Below are positions 17,319 through 27,257 of a stretch of DNA of 64,000 nt, in pieces. The notes under the pieces are model-generated. The model was given only the letters and a program-made list of their open reading frames with translations. It was not told the origin of the DNA and did no database searches. Positions within the stretch are counted from its first letter, which is position 1, and every line of letters starts with the position of its first letter. The position numbers were made by a program, and so were the translations under genes. Source of the stretch: Ovoidimarina sp038744785 (GTDB taxonomy: Bacteria > Pseudomonadota > Alphaproteobacteria > Rhodobacterales > Rhodobacteraceae); assembly GCA_038744785.1 (NCBI GenBank), contig JBCDLX010000014.1:62001-126000 (forward strand), given 5' to 3'.

Positions 17319-17986
17319 ACGTGCACCGCACAAAAATTCCCCATCTGGGTACGTGCATGACCCAAAGGCTGCCCTTGAACGCAGTAGGTTGGCGGACTGC
17401 CCGGCCTGAGCGCGTTGCGAGCAGGGCAGTTCAGCCTAATTCAAACAAGGCCGAACGTACTCCCGAATGTCCTTTGAAACAGCCACCGCGGTTCCGCTGT
17501 AGTCTACAGCTGCTAGAGGGAGGATTGGACAGATTGCCTTGATGCGCCCGTGCCTTGTCCGCTGGCGGTGTGCTAAATCTGTGCAACCAAAAAATGAAGG
17601 TCCGCCGAGCGAACTAACGCGGCTACCCATCCGAAAGTAGGCAATTAACACTTTGTCCGCACTCCTAACCTCAGGACATTTCTTGGATTGTCAGCTGCAG
17701 CGAATGGCTTCTTTGTCGCGCCGCATGGCAGCATTTGAACGGTAGCTTTGCGCCGCCCGTTTCGTCGTACAGGGAGGACGAGAGCTCTGTCGCTGCCGGA
17801 GCACCGAGGTGCCGCAACAAGCCCAGAGCGCTTGATCATCCAGCAAACTGTTTGAAGACCGGCGGTGTACGTCTACTCCATTTGCAATCAATCGATCGCA
17901 GTCTTTTTCTGCAATTGATACAGCGCAAGGCGCTCAGCGTCAGCTTGCTCTACTTAGTAGCCAGCATTCCAGATTGGCATTCACGA
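17319..17986. other. Gene-free stretch upstream of the exporter operon
   Basis: About 670 bases with no recognisable protein or RNA gene. The open frame leading into the HlyD gene from 17735 has no homology-like character before the ATG at 17987. The promoter of the HlyD-ABC operon must be here. Confidence 0.35.
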
Positions 17987-18982
17987 ATGAAAAAGGTCTT
18001 GAGAAGCGCTCTTGCCCTGGTTGTCATCATCCTCGCCGTGGCGATCGGCTACGGAGTTCTTACGGACGGGCAGAGCCCATTGCCCGAGGGGTTCGCACAA
18101 GGGAACGGTCGCCTGGAGGCTGAGCAGGTGGACACCGCGCCGACATTGCCGGGGCGCGTCTCGCGCGTGATGGCGGCAGAGGGAAGTCTCGTATCCGTCG
18201 GAGATGTTCTTGTGGAGATGGATACAGACGAGTTGTCCGCTGCTTTGGACCGCGCTGATGCGGAGGTTGCACTTGCGAAGCAGATTAAGGCCGAGGCAGA
18301 GGCTGTTGTTGTCCAGCGCGAAAGTGAGGAACTCCGCGCCCTACATGAACTCGAGCGTGCAGACGTCTTGCTCAGGGGCCAGAACATACCTGAGTCGGTG
18401 TTCGAGGAACGTCAAACGGAGCACCAGGTTGCCAAGGCCGTGCTGGGCGCGGCGCAGGCGCGAGTCGCAACGTCCGACAGCCAGATTGTGGCCGCCGAAG
18501 CCGAAACACGCAGGATCAAAGCGCAAATTGAGGACAGTACCCTGGTCGCGCCAATGCCAGGGCGGGTGCTCTATCGGCTGGCCGAGCCTGGGGAGGTCGT
18601 CGGTGCCGGCGCACCGATCTTAACGATTCTGAGCCTGGAAGACGTCTATATGGAAGTCTTCCTGCCGGCGCGTGAGGCAGGGCTGCTCCCGATCGGGGCC
18701 GAAGCGCGGATTGTCCTGGACGCCCTTCCTGAATATGCGATCCCGGCCACCGTCAGCTTCGTTTCGCCTGAGGCTCAATTCACCCCGAAGCAGGTAGAAA
18801 CGCTGAGCGAACGCGAACAGCTCGTCTTTCGCGTGCGCGTGCGGATCCCCGAAGATTTGGTGACTGGTCGAATTGAGCATGTGAAGACTGGCATGCGAGG
18901 CATTGCGGTCGTCCAGCTTACCCCGGACATTGCCTGGCCCGAGACATTGGAGAGGCGCATTCCGGCTGAGCTGTTCGAATGA
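17987..18982 (+). CDS. HlyD family membrane fusion protein (YhiI-like)
   Basis: 331 residues from the ATG at 17987 (MKKVLRSALALVVIILAVAI), which gives a clean N-terminal membrane anchor. The body follows the HlyD plan: a biotinyl-lipoyl-like half LPGRVSRVMAAEGSLVSVGD, a coiled-coil hairpin rich in Ala and Glu (about 90-170), the matching second half DSTLVAPMPGRVLYRLAEPG and a beta-barrel. It would bridge the inner-membrane ABC exporter encoded next to an outer-membrane channel. The next gene starts inside its stop (ATGA at 18979). The order matches the YhiI-RbbA-YhhJ systems of enterobacteria. Confidence 0.86.
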   Translation: MKKVLRSALALVVIILAVAIGYGVLTDGQSPLPEGFAQGNGRLEAEQVDTAPTLPGRVSRVMAAEGSLVSVGDVLVEMDTDELSAALDRADAEVALAKQIKAEAEAVVVQRESEELRALHELERADVLLRGQNIPESVFEERQTEHQVAKAVLGAAQARVATSDSQIVAAEAETRRIKAQIEDSTLVAPMPGRVLYRLAEPGEVVGAGAPILTILSLEDVYMEVFLPAREAGLLPIGAEARIVLDALPEYAIPATVSFVSPEAQFTPKQVETLSEREQLVFRVRVRIPEDLVTGRIEHVKTGMRGIAVVQLTPDIAWPETLERRIPAELFE

Positions 18983-19500
18983 GCCCAGGCACCTCATCGT
19001 CAGGCATTTTCGTCCACGAGGTGTCACACCGGTACCGCGATCGTACGGCCTTGGACGGTGTTTCACTGGACTTACCGGCTGGCAAGTTGGTGGGGCTCAT
19101 CGGGCCGGACGGCGTCGGCAAGTCCACTTTGTTGGGTCTGATCTCAGGTGCAAAGAAGTTGCAATCGGGGTCGATTGAAGTGCTCGGCGGCTCGATTGCG
19201 GATCCCAAGCATCGACGCAAGGTGTGCCCGGCGATCGCATTTATGCCGCAGGGTCTGGGCCGCAACCTTTATGCGGAGCTCTCAGTAAAGGAAAACCTGG
19301 AGTTCTTTTCGCGTCTCTTCGGGCAGGCAGCAAGCGAGCGCAAAGAACGCATTGAGACCTTGCTTGCGGCAACAGGCCTTGCGCCATTTGCCGACCGGCC
19401 GATGGGAAAGCTTTCCGGGGGCATGAAGCAGAAGGTTTCGACTTGCTCGTCGCGATGGACGCCGGACGGTTGCTTTTTGAGGGCAGCCCGAAGGATCTAA
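18979..19500 (+). pseudogene. RbbA-like ABC protein, first ATPase domain truncated by deletion
   Basis: The frame encodes the start of an RbbA/YhiH-type protein: Walker A GPDGVGKSTLL, a Q-loop region FMPQGLGRNLYAEL and the ABC signature LSGGMKQK. Directly after this, at about 19431-19435, the reading switches frame: the downstream bases fit EGFDLLVAMDAGRLLFEGSP in the +1/+2 frame, which in intact RbbA lies some 60 residues further on. So Walker B, D-loop and H-loop of domain 1 are missing and the frame is shifted; the original frame ends at 19498-19500. The short direct repeat GAAG at the join suggests a slippage deletion. The product cannot hydrolyse ATP. Confidence 0.75.
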
Positions 19501-21377
19501 AGGGGGAATCCGAAGATCTCGAAGCGGCGTATCGGCGACTTCAGGCTGACGGCGGGCAGAAAACTCCATCGATTACAGAACCGAAAGTGGCGCTCAACCA
19601 TGACCCTGTGATTACAGCACAAGGACTGACGCGGCGCTTCGGGGACTTCACCGCCGTTGACCATGTCGAATTCTCTATCAGCCGGGGCGAGATCTTTGGC
19701 TTCCTTGGTTCGAACGGTTGCGGCAAGTCCACGACCATGAAGATGCTGACGGGCTTGCTTCCCATCAGCGAGGGTACCGCAACCCTGTTTGGCTTGCCGG
19801 TCGATGCCCGCAATCGAGAGATGCGCAAACAGATCGGCTACATGAGCCAGGCGTTTTCGCTCTATGGCGAGCTGACGGTCGAACAAAACTTGCGCCTCCA
19901 TGCACGGATCTTCGCTGTCCCCGATCAGGTGTCTCGTGTTCAGGAATTGATTGAACGCTTCTCGCTCACTGCGCACCGCGACGCCCTGGCCTCTGCCTTG
20001 CCGCTCGGTATCAAGCAGAGACTCTCACTTGCGGTCGCCGTGATCCATCGCCCGTTGGTGTTGATCCTGGATGAACCGACCTCAGGCGTCGATCCAGACG
20101 CGCGCGATGCTTTCTGGGAACTCCTGATCGAACTTTCGCGAAGGGACGGCGTTACCATCTTTGTATCGACCCACTTCATGGCCGAGGCCGAGCGATGCGA
20201 CCGGGTTTCTTTCATGCATGCCGGTCGGGTTCTGGCGGAAGGCGCGCCAGACGCGCTGATCGCATCCCGCAACACCGAAACGCTTGAAGGCGCCTTCATC
20301 TCAATTCTTGAGGAGGCCGATCCGCCCGCGCGTGTTGGTTCGTTGCCGGAACCAAAAGAAGGAGAAATGCCGGTCGATGGTAGCTGGGCTGGACGCACTC
20401 TCGCCTACTCTCTGCGCGAGTCAGTAGAAGTAATGCGCGATCCCGTTCGGCTGGCCTTCGCCTTTTTGGGTTCGGCAATTCTTATGCTGGTCTTTTGCTT
20501 CGGCATAACTTTGGACATCGAGGAACTGGACTTTGCTGTTCTCGATCAATCACAGGGACCAGAGAGCCGCGCATACCTATCTGAGATCGCGGGGTCCCGT
20601 TATTTCAGCCCGACACCACAGCTCGAAAATGCGGAGGAAGGGCGGCGCAGGCTGACAACAGGTGACGTCTCACTCGTTGTGGAGCTACCGCCTGACTTCG
20701 GGAGAAAGGTCCGAGCCGGAGAACGAACAGAGGTGCTGGCAACTGTCGATGGCGCCATCCCGTTTAAGGGTGAGACAGTCGAAGGTTATGTCGCGGGACT
20801 TCACGGTACATTCCTGAACGGTTTGGCCATCGAAACCGGAGGATCACACGCTGAAGTCGCTCGGATAGAGCCACGCTTCAGATACAATCAGAGTTTTGAG
20901 AGCATCGCGGCAATGGCCCCGGCAATGCCCGCAATTCTGCTCATCATGTTACCAGCCGTCCTGACGGCCGTCAGCGTTGCCCGGGAGCGAGAGCTTGGCT
21001 CGGTTATTAATTTCTACGTCACTCCAACGAGCCGTTTGGAGTTCCTCGTAGGAAAGCAGCTTCCATACATCGCCATTGCATTTGCAAACTTCTTGCTGCT
21101 TGCCGGAATGACGATTTTCCTGTTCGGCGTTCCTCTGAAGGGAGATCCGCTTCCGTTAGCGATCGGGGCACTGCTTTACGTCTGGGCGACGACGTCCTAC
21201 GGGCTATTCATCGCGACGATGACGTCGAGCCAGGTCGCGGCGACGTTTGCAACTGCGATCGCCTCTGTTGTCCCAACCATTCAGTTCTCGGGCCTCCTCC
21301 AACCCGTATCGACCCTTGAGGGGGGGGGGCACAGACAATCGGCTCACTCTGGCCGTCGTCCTATTTTTTGCACTTGA
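19443..21377 (+). pseudogene. RbbA-like ABC protein: second ATPase plus ABC-2 permease, frameshifted at a G tract
   Basis: This continues the RbbA-like gene. The second ATPase domain is complete: Walker A GSNGCGKSTTMKML, signature region SALPLGIKQRLSLAVAVIHR, Walker B LVLILDEPTSGVDPDA and H-loop FVSTHFMAEAERCD. An ABC-2 permease domain follows, with a first membrane helix near 20460 and several after 20910. At 21320-21329 lies a run of ten G. The current frame ends soon after it (21377), but with one G more or two fewer the reading continues as GAQTIGSLWPSSYFLHLNVG and on to RSQEK with a TAG at 21500-21502, exactly abutting the next gene. The lesion may be real, a phase switch or an assembly error. 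Confidence 0.75.
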
Positions 21378-21502
21378 ATGTCGGCGCCTTCACGAAGGGT
21401 TTAGGCTGGGAAGCGCTTGGACCGGATATCCTTGCACTTGCATGCTTCGGACCCGCATTCACGGCGGCCGCTGTAGTTTCGCTCAGATCTCAGGAGAAAT
21501 AG

Positions 21503-22627
21503 GTGCAGCGGCTGTCCTGCATAATCTGGCTGGGATTGAAGGAGATGATGAGCCTCCGGCGCGACTGGGTAATGATGGCCTTGCTTGTATGGTCCTTCAC
21601 GCTGGCGCCCGTGATGGAGGCAACGGGTGTCGCAAGCTCTGTGAACAACGCGTCGATTGCCTTTGCCGACGAGGACAACTCCCCTCTGTCACGGGGCCTC
21701 GCCTCGGCATTCTTCCCGCCAGAGTTTCAGCCGGTCGTTCAGATCACCCCTGGCACCGGTCCCGTCGAAATGGATGCCGGGCGGTTCCTCTTTGTTGTCG
21801 CCGTACCGCCAGGGTTTGAAAGAGATGTCCTTGCCCGGAGGGCCCCGGCAATCCAGGTCCTCATCGATGCGACGGCGATGGAGCAGGCCGGGATCGGCGC
21901 AAACTATATCTCGAACATTCTGATCACCGAGATTAACCGATTTGCCATCGGTGCGGACATCATCGAGCCTCCTCCCATCGATCTCATTCTGCGAAGCGCG
22001 TTCAATCCAAACCGGGACACTGTGCGATTTGCCGGGATCGTCGCCCTGATCGGCCAAATCATGTGGCTTACGACAATCCTGACCGGGGCCGCGATGATCC
22101 GAGAACGTGAGCATGGCACAATCGAGCACCTCCTCGCCATGCCGCTTGCACCGCTCGACATCGCGCTTGCCAAGATCTGGGCCAACGCAGCAGTGGTGCT
22201 TGTGGCTGCGGGCCTTTCACTCGTCTTTGTCATGGATGAAGTGCTGGGCGTAACGATAGCAGGCTCAATGATCCTGTTTCTCTTGGCCACCGCATTGTTC
22301 TTGTTCACTGCGACAGCACTTGGCGTCTTTCTGGCGACGCTTTCCCGCTCGATGGCGCAGTTTGCTTTGTTGGTTATGTTGATCGTGCTTCCGATGTTGA
22401 TGCTCTCGGGAGGTGAGACACCCATCGAGGGCCAACCTCCGTGGCTTCAGGTTGGCACGATCCTTTTGCCGTCGCGCCACTACATGACCGCAAGCCAGGC
22501 TATAGCGTTCAAAGGCGCGGGCTTTGACGCGATTTGGCCTGAACTTCTCTGGATGACGCTTCTTGGGGCAGCGCTCTTGGCAGGCAGTCTGCTATTGTTC
22601 AGACGGTCCGTTTCTCAAGATGGATAG
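21503..22627 (+). CDS. ABC-2 type permease (YhhJ-like)
   Basis: 374 residues starting at the GTG at 21503 behind a CAGGAG Shine-Dalgarno sequence. Layout: one N-terminal membrane helix, a large extracytoplasmic loop (about 45-170), then five helices, with the ABC-2 signature MIREREHGTIEHLLAMPLAP at the start of the permease core and SGGETPIEGQPPWLQ before the last loop. It would pair with the RbbA-like protein and the HlyD protein as a drug or metabolite exporter. The gene is intact although its ATPase partner is broken, which fits recent inactivation or an assembly error upstream. Confidence 0.85.
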   Translation: MQRLSCIIWLGLKEMMSLRRDWVMMALLVWSFTLAPVMEATGVASSVNNASIAFADEDNSPLSRGLASAFFPPEFQPVVQITPGTGPVEMDAGRFLFVVAVPPGFERDVLARRAPAIQVLIDATAMEQAGIGANYISNILITEINRFAIGADIIEPPPIDLILRSAFNPNRDTVRFAGIVALIGQIMWLTTILTGAAMIREREHGTIEHLLAMPLAPLDIALAKIWANAAVVLVAAGLSLVFVMDEVLGVTIAGSMILFLLATALFLFTATALGVFLATLSRSMAQFALLVMLIVLPMLMLSGGETPIEGQPPWLQVGTILLPSRHYMTASQAIAFKGAGFDAIWPELLWMTLLGAALLAGSLLLFRRSVSQDG

Positions 22628-22669
22628 ACGGCGTTACGGTGGAAGCAGAGACATCGCATCTACAGCGAC

Positions 22670-23330
22670 ACTTCTTGATGTGCTGGAACAAATTGGATCG
22701 ATGTTGGCGGCAGGTTCAGCACGTCTTCGTCTGAATGTCGATTCCTCGCCGTGCCGATTCCCCCTCCCGTGGCCAGTGTAATGGCCCTGTTTCTTTTGGG
22801 GGGAGGACAGAGAGGTCTCCGCCCTGTTGTTGAGCCAGCGGCCGGTTTGTTGGCCGGCTGCGGCACCGATCTCCTTCAGTGCCGCTCCGTATGAGAGGAT
22901 TTTGCCCGTCACAAGCCCCCCCCTGCCCGGCCGTGTTTCTCCAACGCCTTCTTGAGGACTTTCAGCGCTGCCTCCTTATCCTGTGTCTTCGTCACAAGGC
23001 TCTCCAGGACCTCGCGCTCGTGATCAACGGCGCGCCAAATATAGTTCCTCTCCCATTGAGCTACACGAACATCTCGTCGAGATGCCACCTCCATTGATCT
23101 GATCACATCCCCTCGATCCTGTGCTTACGGATCTCTGCGACGAACATGAGCCCGAAGCCTTGCCAGCAAAAGCGCACCGTCTCGCGGCTGATGTCCACTC
23201 CCCGCTCGTGAAGCAAGTCCCCGACGTCCCGTGCGAAAGCGAAAACCGAACACGCAGCATGACCGCCAGACGGATGATCCCAGGGTGCGTTCTGAAGCGA
23301 CTAAACGGATTGGGTCCAGACATGCGCGGA
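22670..23330 (-). mobile_element. Decayed IS6-family transposase
   Basis: Protein traces on the minus strand, in order: HPGIIRLAVMLRVRFSLS, then in another frame RDVGDLLHERGVDISRETVR and FVAEIRKHRIEGM followed by a stop, then QWRWHLDEMFV with a stop, NYIWRAVDHEREVLESLVTK and KEAALKVLKKALEKHGRA, and finally GKILSYGAALKEIGAA with TGRWLNNRAE. These are consecutive blocks of an IS6/IS26-like DDE transposase, including the first catalytic Asp (HLDEM). At least three frameshifts and two stops interrupt it. I could not find matching terminal inverted repeats, so the ends are approximate. Confidence 0.7.
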
Positions 23331-23393
23331 GGCTATCCACACCCCGCGCCCCGCTCAAGCCGGTTCCGTCTGACATCACCGGTTTGCGATAGT

Positions 23394-23666
23394 TCACACC
23401 GCGGCTGACCTACCAGAAGAGCGGGTGAGCTCAATGACTCGTTCGAGATTTGCAGCCTTCTCCTCAGTTGTCATCAAATTGATCGCGCGAGAAATGGCCA
23501 CAAGTTCGGCAAGCGCAAATTCGAGATCTTGCGGGCACCGCTTCTCGACCCTTGAGCCATAGTTCGCCAGGGGCTCGGTCAGTTTGTCGATTGCCATCCA
23601 GTTGGTCCCAGAATGCAAGAACAGGACCTTTAGAGTCTGTTCGTCTTCAAGAGTGTATTTCGGCAT
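23394..23666 (-). CDS. Hypothetical small protein beside the IS relic
   Basis: 90 residues, not recognised. It starts at an ATG preceded by GGGGAG and has protein-like composition: MPKYTLEDEQTLKVLFLHSG, then a helical region ELVAISRAINLMTTEEKAAN and LERVIELTRSSG. No membrane segment or motif. Its last few codons run into the edge of the IS6-like relic, so the C terminus may be truncated or altered by the insertion. Moderately likely to be a real gene. Confidence 0.45.
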   Translation of the reverse strand: MPKYTLEDEQTLKVLFLHSGTNWMAIDKLTEPLANYGSRVEKRCPQDLEFALAELVAISRAINLMTTEEKAANLERVIELTRSSGRSAAV

Positions 23667-24050
23667 CAGAATGACTCCCCGAAAGAGTGTTTTGGCGACA
23701 ACACGCCAGTCGCGAGCTGGATTAATGCCGACCAGGGTCGCGCGGCTGCGATCCAGGTGTGTCGGACCAGTCTTAGGATCGAACCTTTTGCACTCGCCTC
23801 AGTCTTTTTTGGGCTTCTCATGTTTTGTCTCCGTGGGTGGGCTTGGCAGGGCACTACTGCGATCGCCTGCTGGTTTTGGATTTGCAGGTGCAACACGGCG
23901 AACGAAACCGGAGCCGTCGCGAGCGAGCGCGCTTTTCCCCATAAGGTCATCGGGAAATCGCGAACGGTAGGATGCGACCGTTGGCGAAATACTCGTTCTT
24001 TTGTGCGCCGCGCGAACGTAAACTGCCCGTCAAGGAGAATTGCCAACGCC

Positions 24051-24917
24051 TTGGGACCAGATGCTGCAGTGAGCGAGGACAGACACCATATCTTCAACCA
24101 AGCGGCATCGGTTTGGCGCGATGGAACACTGTTCTTCGGCTATGACATCAACAGCTGGAGAAGGTTCGTCGCTGTCGGAGTCGTGTTTTCTTTCGCCGGC
24201 GCTCTTGTGATCACCGCATTCGATCCGTCAAGCACCACACATCTTCCGTTTTGGAAGGCGGTTATATTGTGGAGCTTGCAGCTGGCCGTCGCAGTGATTC
24301 TCATGACTCTGGTGGTGATCGCCTCGGTACTTATGGGGGTGCCGTCACGATGGGCCAGTGTCCCGGCGGCTATCGCTCTGCCGTTCTTGCTCACCCCGAT
24401 CTCGCTGATCGTTGATCGGTCGATCGGCGGGGAAGACGGCACCGATCCCGCGTTGGTCGGGTACTTCAGTCAGTACATTGAAGAACTGATCAACATCACC
24501 CCGGCGAGCCTCGCATTTGCAGCCCTGCTCTTCACCTTCGTGTCACGCGCCGGGCGTTTGTCACAGGCCCTGCGGGTTCAACTGAGCCAGATGAGAAAAC
24601 CGGAACCCAGCTTGCGTGACGCGCTCCCGGAGGTTCCGCATCGGATTGGCAATGATCTGATACGCCTCGAAGCGCAAGACCATTACGTTCTGGTCGTCAC
24701 AACCGAAGGGACAGCTACTCTCAGCCAGTCTCTGGCCGATTGCATGGACCGCGTAAAAGGATTTTCCGGAACTCAATCACACCGTTCGCATTGGGTTCGG
24801 TACCGTCACGTCCAACGGCTTGCCAAATCGGGCAGCGCCTATCGAGCGATCCTGAGCAACAACGAATCTGTTCCAGTCAGCCGCCGTCGCTATCGACATG
24901 TGCGAAAACACCTTTGA
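24051..24917 (+). CDS. Membrane LytTR-domain transcriptional regulator
   Basis: About 288 residues when started at the TTG at 24051; a GTG at 24069 is also possible, and the long frame from 23757 has no protein character in its first 100 codons. Four hydrophobic segments (RRFVAVGVVFSFAGALVI, ILWSLQLAVAVILMTLVVIA, ASVPAAIALPFLLTPISLIV, PASLAFAALLFTFV) are followed by a LytTR DNA-binding domain: IGNDLIRLEAQDHYVLVVTT, SLADCMDRVKGFSGTQSHRS, WVRYRHVQRLAKSGSAYRAI and NNESVPVSRRRYRHVRKHL. A one-component membrane sensor-regulator; no partner kinase nearby. Confidence 0.8.
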   Translation: MGPDAAVSEDRHHIFNQAASVWRDGTLFFGYDINSWRRFVAVGVVFSFAGALVITAFDPSSTTHLPFWKAVILWSLQLAVAVILMTLVVIASVLMGVPSRWASVPAAIALPFLLTPISLIVDRSIGGEDGTDPALVGYFSQYIEELINITPASLAFAALLFTFVSRAGRLSQALRVQLSQMRKPEPSLRDALPEVPHRIGNDLIRLEAQDHYVLVVTTEGTATLSQSLADCMDRVKGFSGTQSHRSHWVRYRHVQRLAKSGSAYRAILSNNESVPVSRRRYRHVRKHL

Positions 24918-24940
24918 TCCGATATCAGTCTCGACAGAAG

Positions 24941-25576
24941 TCAGCGCGCAAAATTTGCAGCAAAAAGCGGTATGAAGGCCGCGAGATTGACAAGTGTATG
25001 GCTGACGCAAGGCCACCCGATTGATCCAGTTCGCCGCGTCATGAGGATCCAGACGACACCCGCGAAAAAAGCCCCGCCGAGCAAACCGAAAACGCCATAT
25101 TCGAACGTAATGCCTACGGACAGGTAGAGCGGAACATGCCAAAGCGTAAAGAGGCCGAGGCCCAGCAACTCGAAGCGGACACTATCGCCGGAATTCGCCC
25201 TGAAGGGGCGGCGCCATGCCATTTCTTCGAGCGGCCCATTGATCAGCGCGCAGATCACGGCAAGACCCGGGACCAATGGATCAGAGGACATGTCAATCCA
25301 AGGCTTCGCGACAAGTGAAACGCCTGCTGGAAGCGCCAGGGCCGCGACCGGCACCCAACATTCGCTCGTCTTCAATCGCCAAGAAACACGTATGTGGCCA
25401 TGCCCGAAGAGAAAAGCAATCGGTACACAGAAACACATCCAGTAAATCGCCAACACACTCAGAAACCCAAACAATGGTCTCATGCTTCCGGTTACGACTG
25501 GCACGACAAGAAGCATTGTGCAGGTGAGCAGCAGCGTTGCGACGACCAGGGCTTTCTGTCGGTATGACATCCACAT
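24941..25576 (-). CDS. CPBP family intramembrane glutamic endopeptidase
   Basis: About 211 residues from the ATG at 25576 (MWMSYRQKALVVATLLLTCT); a frame start at 25627 adds 17 hydrophilic residues. Signature EEMAWRRPF matches the EExxxR motif exactly, followed by GLFTLWHVPLY with the conserved His and a late CVSHTLVNLAAF with His and Asn. Six or so hydrophobic segments. It differs in sequence from the copies at 5215 and 15697, so it is a separate subfamily rather than a recent duplicate. Convergent with the LytTR gene, 23 bases apart. Confidence 0.8.
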   Translation of the reverse strand: MWMSYRQKALVVATLLLTCTMLLVVPVVTGSMRPLFGFLSVLAIYWMCFCVPIAFLFGHGHIRVSWRLKTSECWVPVAALALPAGVSLVAKPWIDMSSDPLVPGLAVICALINGPLEEMAWRRPFRANSGDSVRFELLGLGLFTLWHVPLYLSVGITFEYGVFGLLGGAFFAGVVWILMTRRTGSIGWPCVSHTLVNLAAFIPLFAANFAR

Positions 25577-25715
25577 AGGGGATCGCCTCTCTCGTGGGAA
25601 CAACGCCATACTTGGAACCGAGATCATTCTCTGCGAAAAAGACCTCCGCGTGATCTGACCGAGGGATTGGCTTGGCCACCCGTACTCCTCGATCAGATCT
25701 GTCGGGGCGTCCCGC

Positions 25716-26939
25716 TTACTGCAGATGCCTTTCTATCCAAGAGGAGACAATCGCCTCGCGCTGATCGTGCGGCGGGCAATGACCCTCTAGGTGAAACACC
25801 ACGCGTTCAACATTCGTGCCCCGTTCCAGAAGCGAGTCCAGTTCTTGTAACGGTGCGACGGGATCTACGTGCGTGTTGATCGCCAGTATCGGTGTATTGA
25901 TCACATCGCCTTCGAACGCATCGACGCTCTCTATGGAAAGGATGCGCGCCCTACTGGCAAATTCTGCAGATGTGGACTCCGTCGGCAGGCCCAGCCGCGT
26001 TTTCACCCCGTCAATCGTGAACTCGGGAAACGTGTCGTAGGCTTCGGCAGGCGCCATAAAAACCGAATGCAAAGGGCCGCAGGTATAGATGACGCCGGCT
26101 AGGTCGAGGTCCTCGTGCTGACTCCAGACCCGAGCCGCCGCATTGCCGCCGAAACTGACCCCCTGAACGAAGATGTTGTCGGTATCGATCTGCCTCTGCG
26201 TCCGCGCCCAGTTCACGGCAGCCACATGCAGTTTTTCGGTTTGGCCGTCGGTGACATCGAAGCGCGCGCTGTGACCCATGCCGGGAATTTCGATTGTCAG
26301 GAACCCGATTCCCTTCGGCAAAAGGTACGTCTCGTAGTAATTGAGCGCGGTGACCCGGGACATGTCCGAGCCATTCGAAAACACCAGTACTGGATGCGGG
26401 CCATCTCCCTCCGGCAGATGCAGAAAGGCCGAGAATTGTTCTCCTGAGAGATCGATTTCGACTGTCCTGAAGGTACCAGGCAGCATGCGCGCCGCTTCTT
26501 CATAGGCTGCATATGCCCTTTCCAATGCAGCTGCGCGATTCGCGTCCTCAGTGTGTGGAGCAGATGCCGTATGGTAATAGGTCAGCGCTTCCTTGAGCAC
26601 GGCCAGTCGCGCCGTACCGTCAACTAGCTTCGCGCGCGCCATGGCTTCGTCGCCAACGCGTGCGAATTCATAGGTCCAGTTGCCCGCTCCATAGGTCGAG
26701 ATCGTATCCGGTTGACTAGGATTGGAACGGCGTCCCGTTGCGGTCTCGATCCGTGTCAGAATCTCAAGCGTCCGGTGCTGGTCCGCACCGAAATGCGCCC
26801 ACATCTCGAGCTCGATCGGATGGTACCATTGCCCTTCCCCGATCGACCGAAACGTTGCGCCATCGACCTGATCGGCAATCGTCGGACCAACTGAGGATAT
26901 GGCGAGCATCGTGGTAAGTATCATGGTGTGAGTGTTCAT
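25716..26939 (-). CDS. Secreted alpha/beta hydrolase (FrsA/esterase-like)
   Basis: About 407 residues from the ATG at 26939, with AAAGGA eight bases upstream; the upstream frame start at 27005 is less likely. The N terminus MNTHTMILTTMLAISSVGPT is a Sec signal peptide. A helical region precedes the alpha/beta hydrolase core, which has LPEGDGPHPVLVFSNGSDMS, a nucleophile elbow VQGVSFGGNAA (Gly-Val-Ser-Phe-Gly), the acid region ILAINTHVDPVAPLQELDSL and the late catalytic His in VVFHLEGHCP. This matches the FrsA/DUF1100-like group. Probably a periplasmic esterase or lipase-like enzyme; substrate unknown. Confidence 0.8.
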   Translation of the reverse strand: MNTHTMILTTMLAISSVGPTIADQVDGATFRSIGEGQWYHPIELEMWAHFGADQHRTLEILTRIETATGRRSNPSQPDTISTYGAGNWTYEFARVGDEAMARAKLVDGTARLAVLKEALTYYHTASAPHTEDANRAAALERAYAAYEEAARMLPGTFRTVEIDLSGEQFSAFLHLPEGDGPHPVLVFSNGSDMSRVTALNYYETYLLPKGIGFLTIEIPGMGHSARFDVTDGQTEKLHVAAVNWARTQRQIDTDNIFVQGVSFGGNAAARVWSQHEDLDLAGVIYTCGPLHSVFMAPAEAYDTFPEFTIDGVKTRLGLPTESTSAEFASRARILSIESVDAFEGDVINTPILAINTHVDPVAPLQELDSLLERGTNVERVVFHLEGHCPPHDQREAIVSSWIERHLQ

Positions 26940-27257
26940 GTGGAATGTCCTTTCTGTGCGCGAGGCAGGGGCCGCGCGCAGTGAATGCATGGCCACTGAA
27001 GTCATTGCTTTGTGCCGCTTCGACTACATTGTTCGCCGCAAAGACTGATGAAGACGAAAGGTGCCTGAACGGGCCAAAGACTGCGCCGCCGGTTGCCGAA
27101 TGCTCGTGATCGGTCGATGGGAACCGATGGCATCTTATACGGGAAGACAGTCCCCTCAACGCCTGCAACGAGTTTTCGGATGCGAACGGATGCCAGCTTC
27201 GATTGCCGTACTCCCAGGTGTGCGTACGCCATGTAGCCACTTCATCTGCGGCCCCTG

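Noticed and set aside
17735..17986. N-terminal extension of the HlyD open frame
   Set aside because: The upstream codons lack protein character and the ATG at 17987 gives a good membrane anchor.
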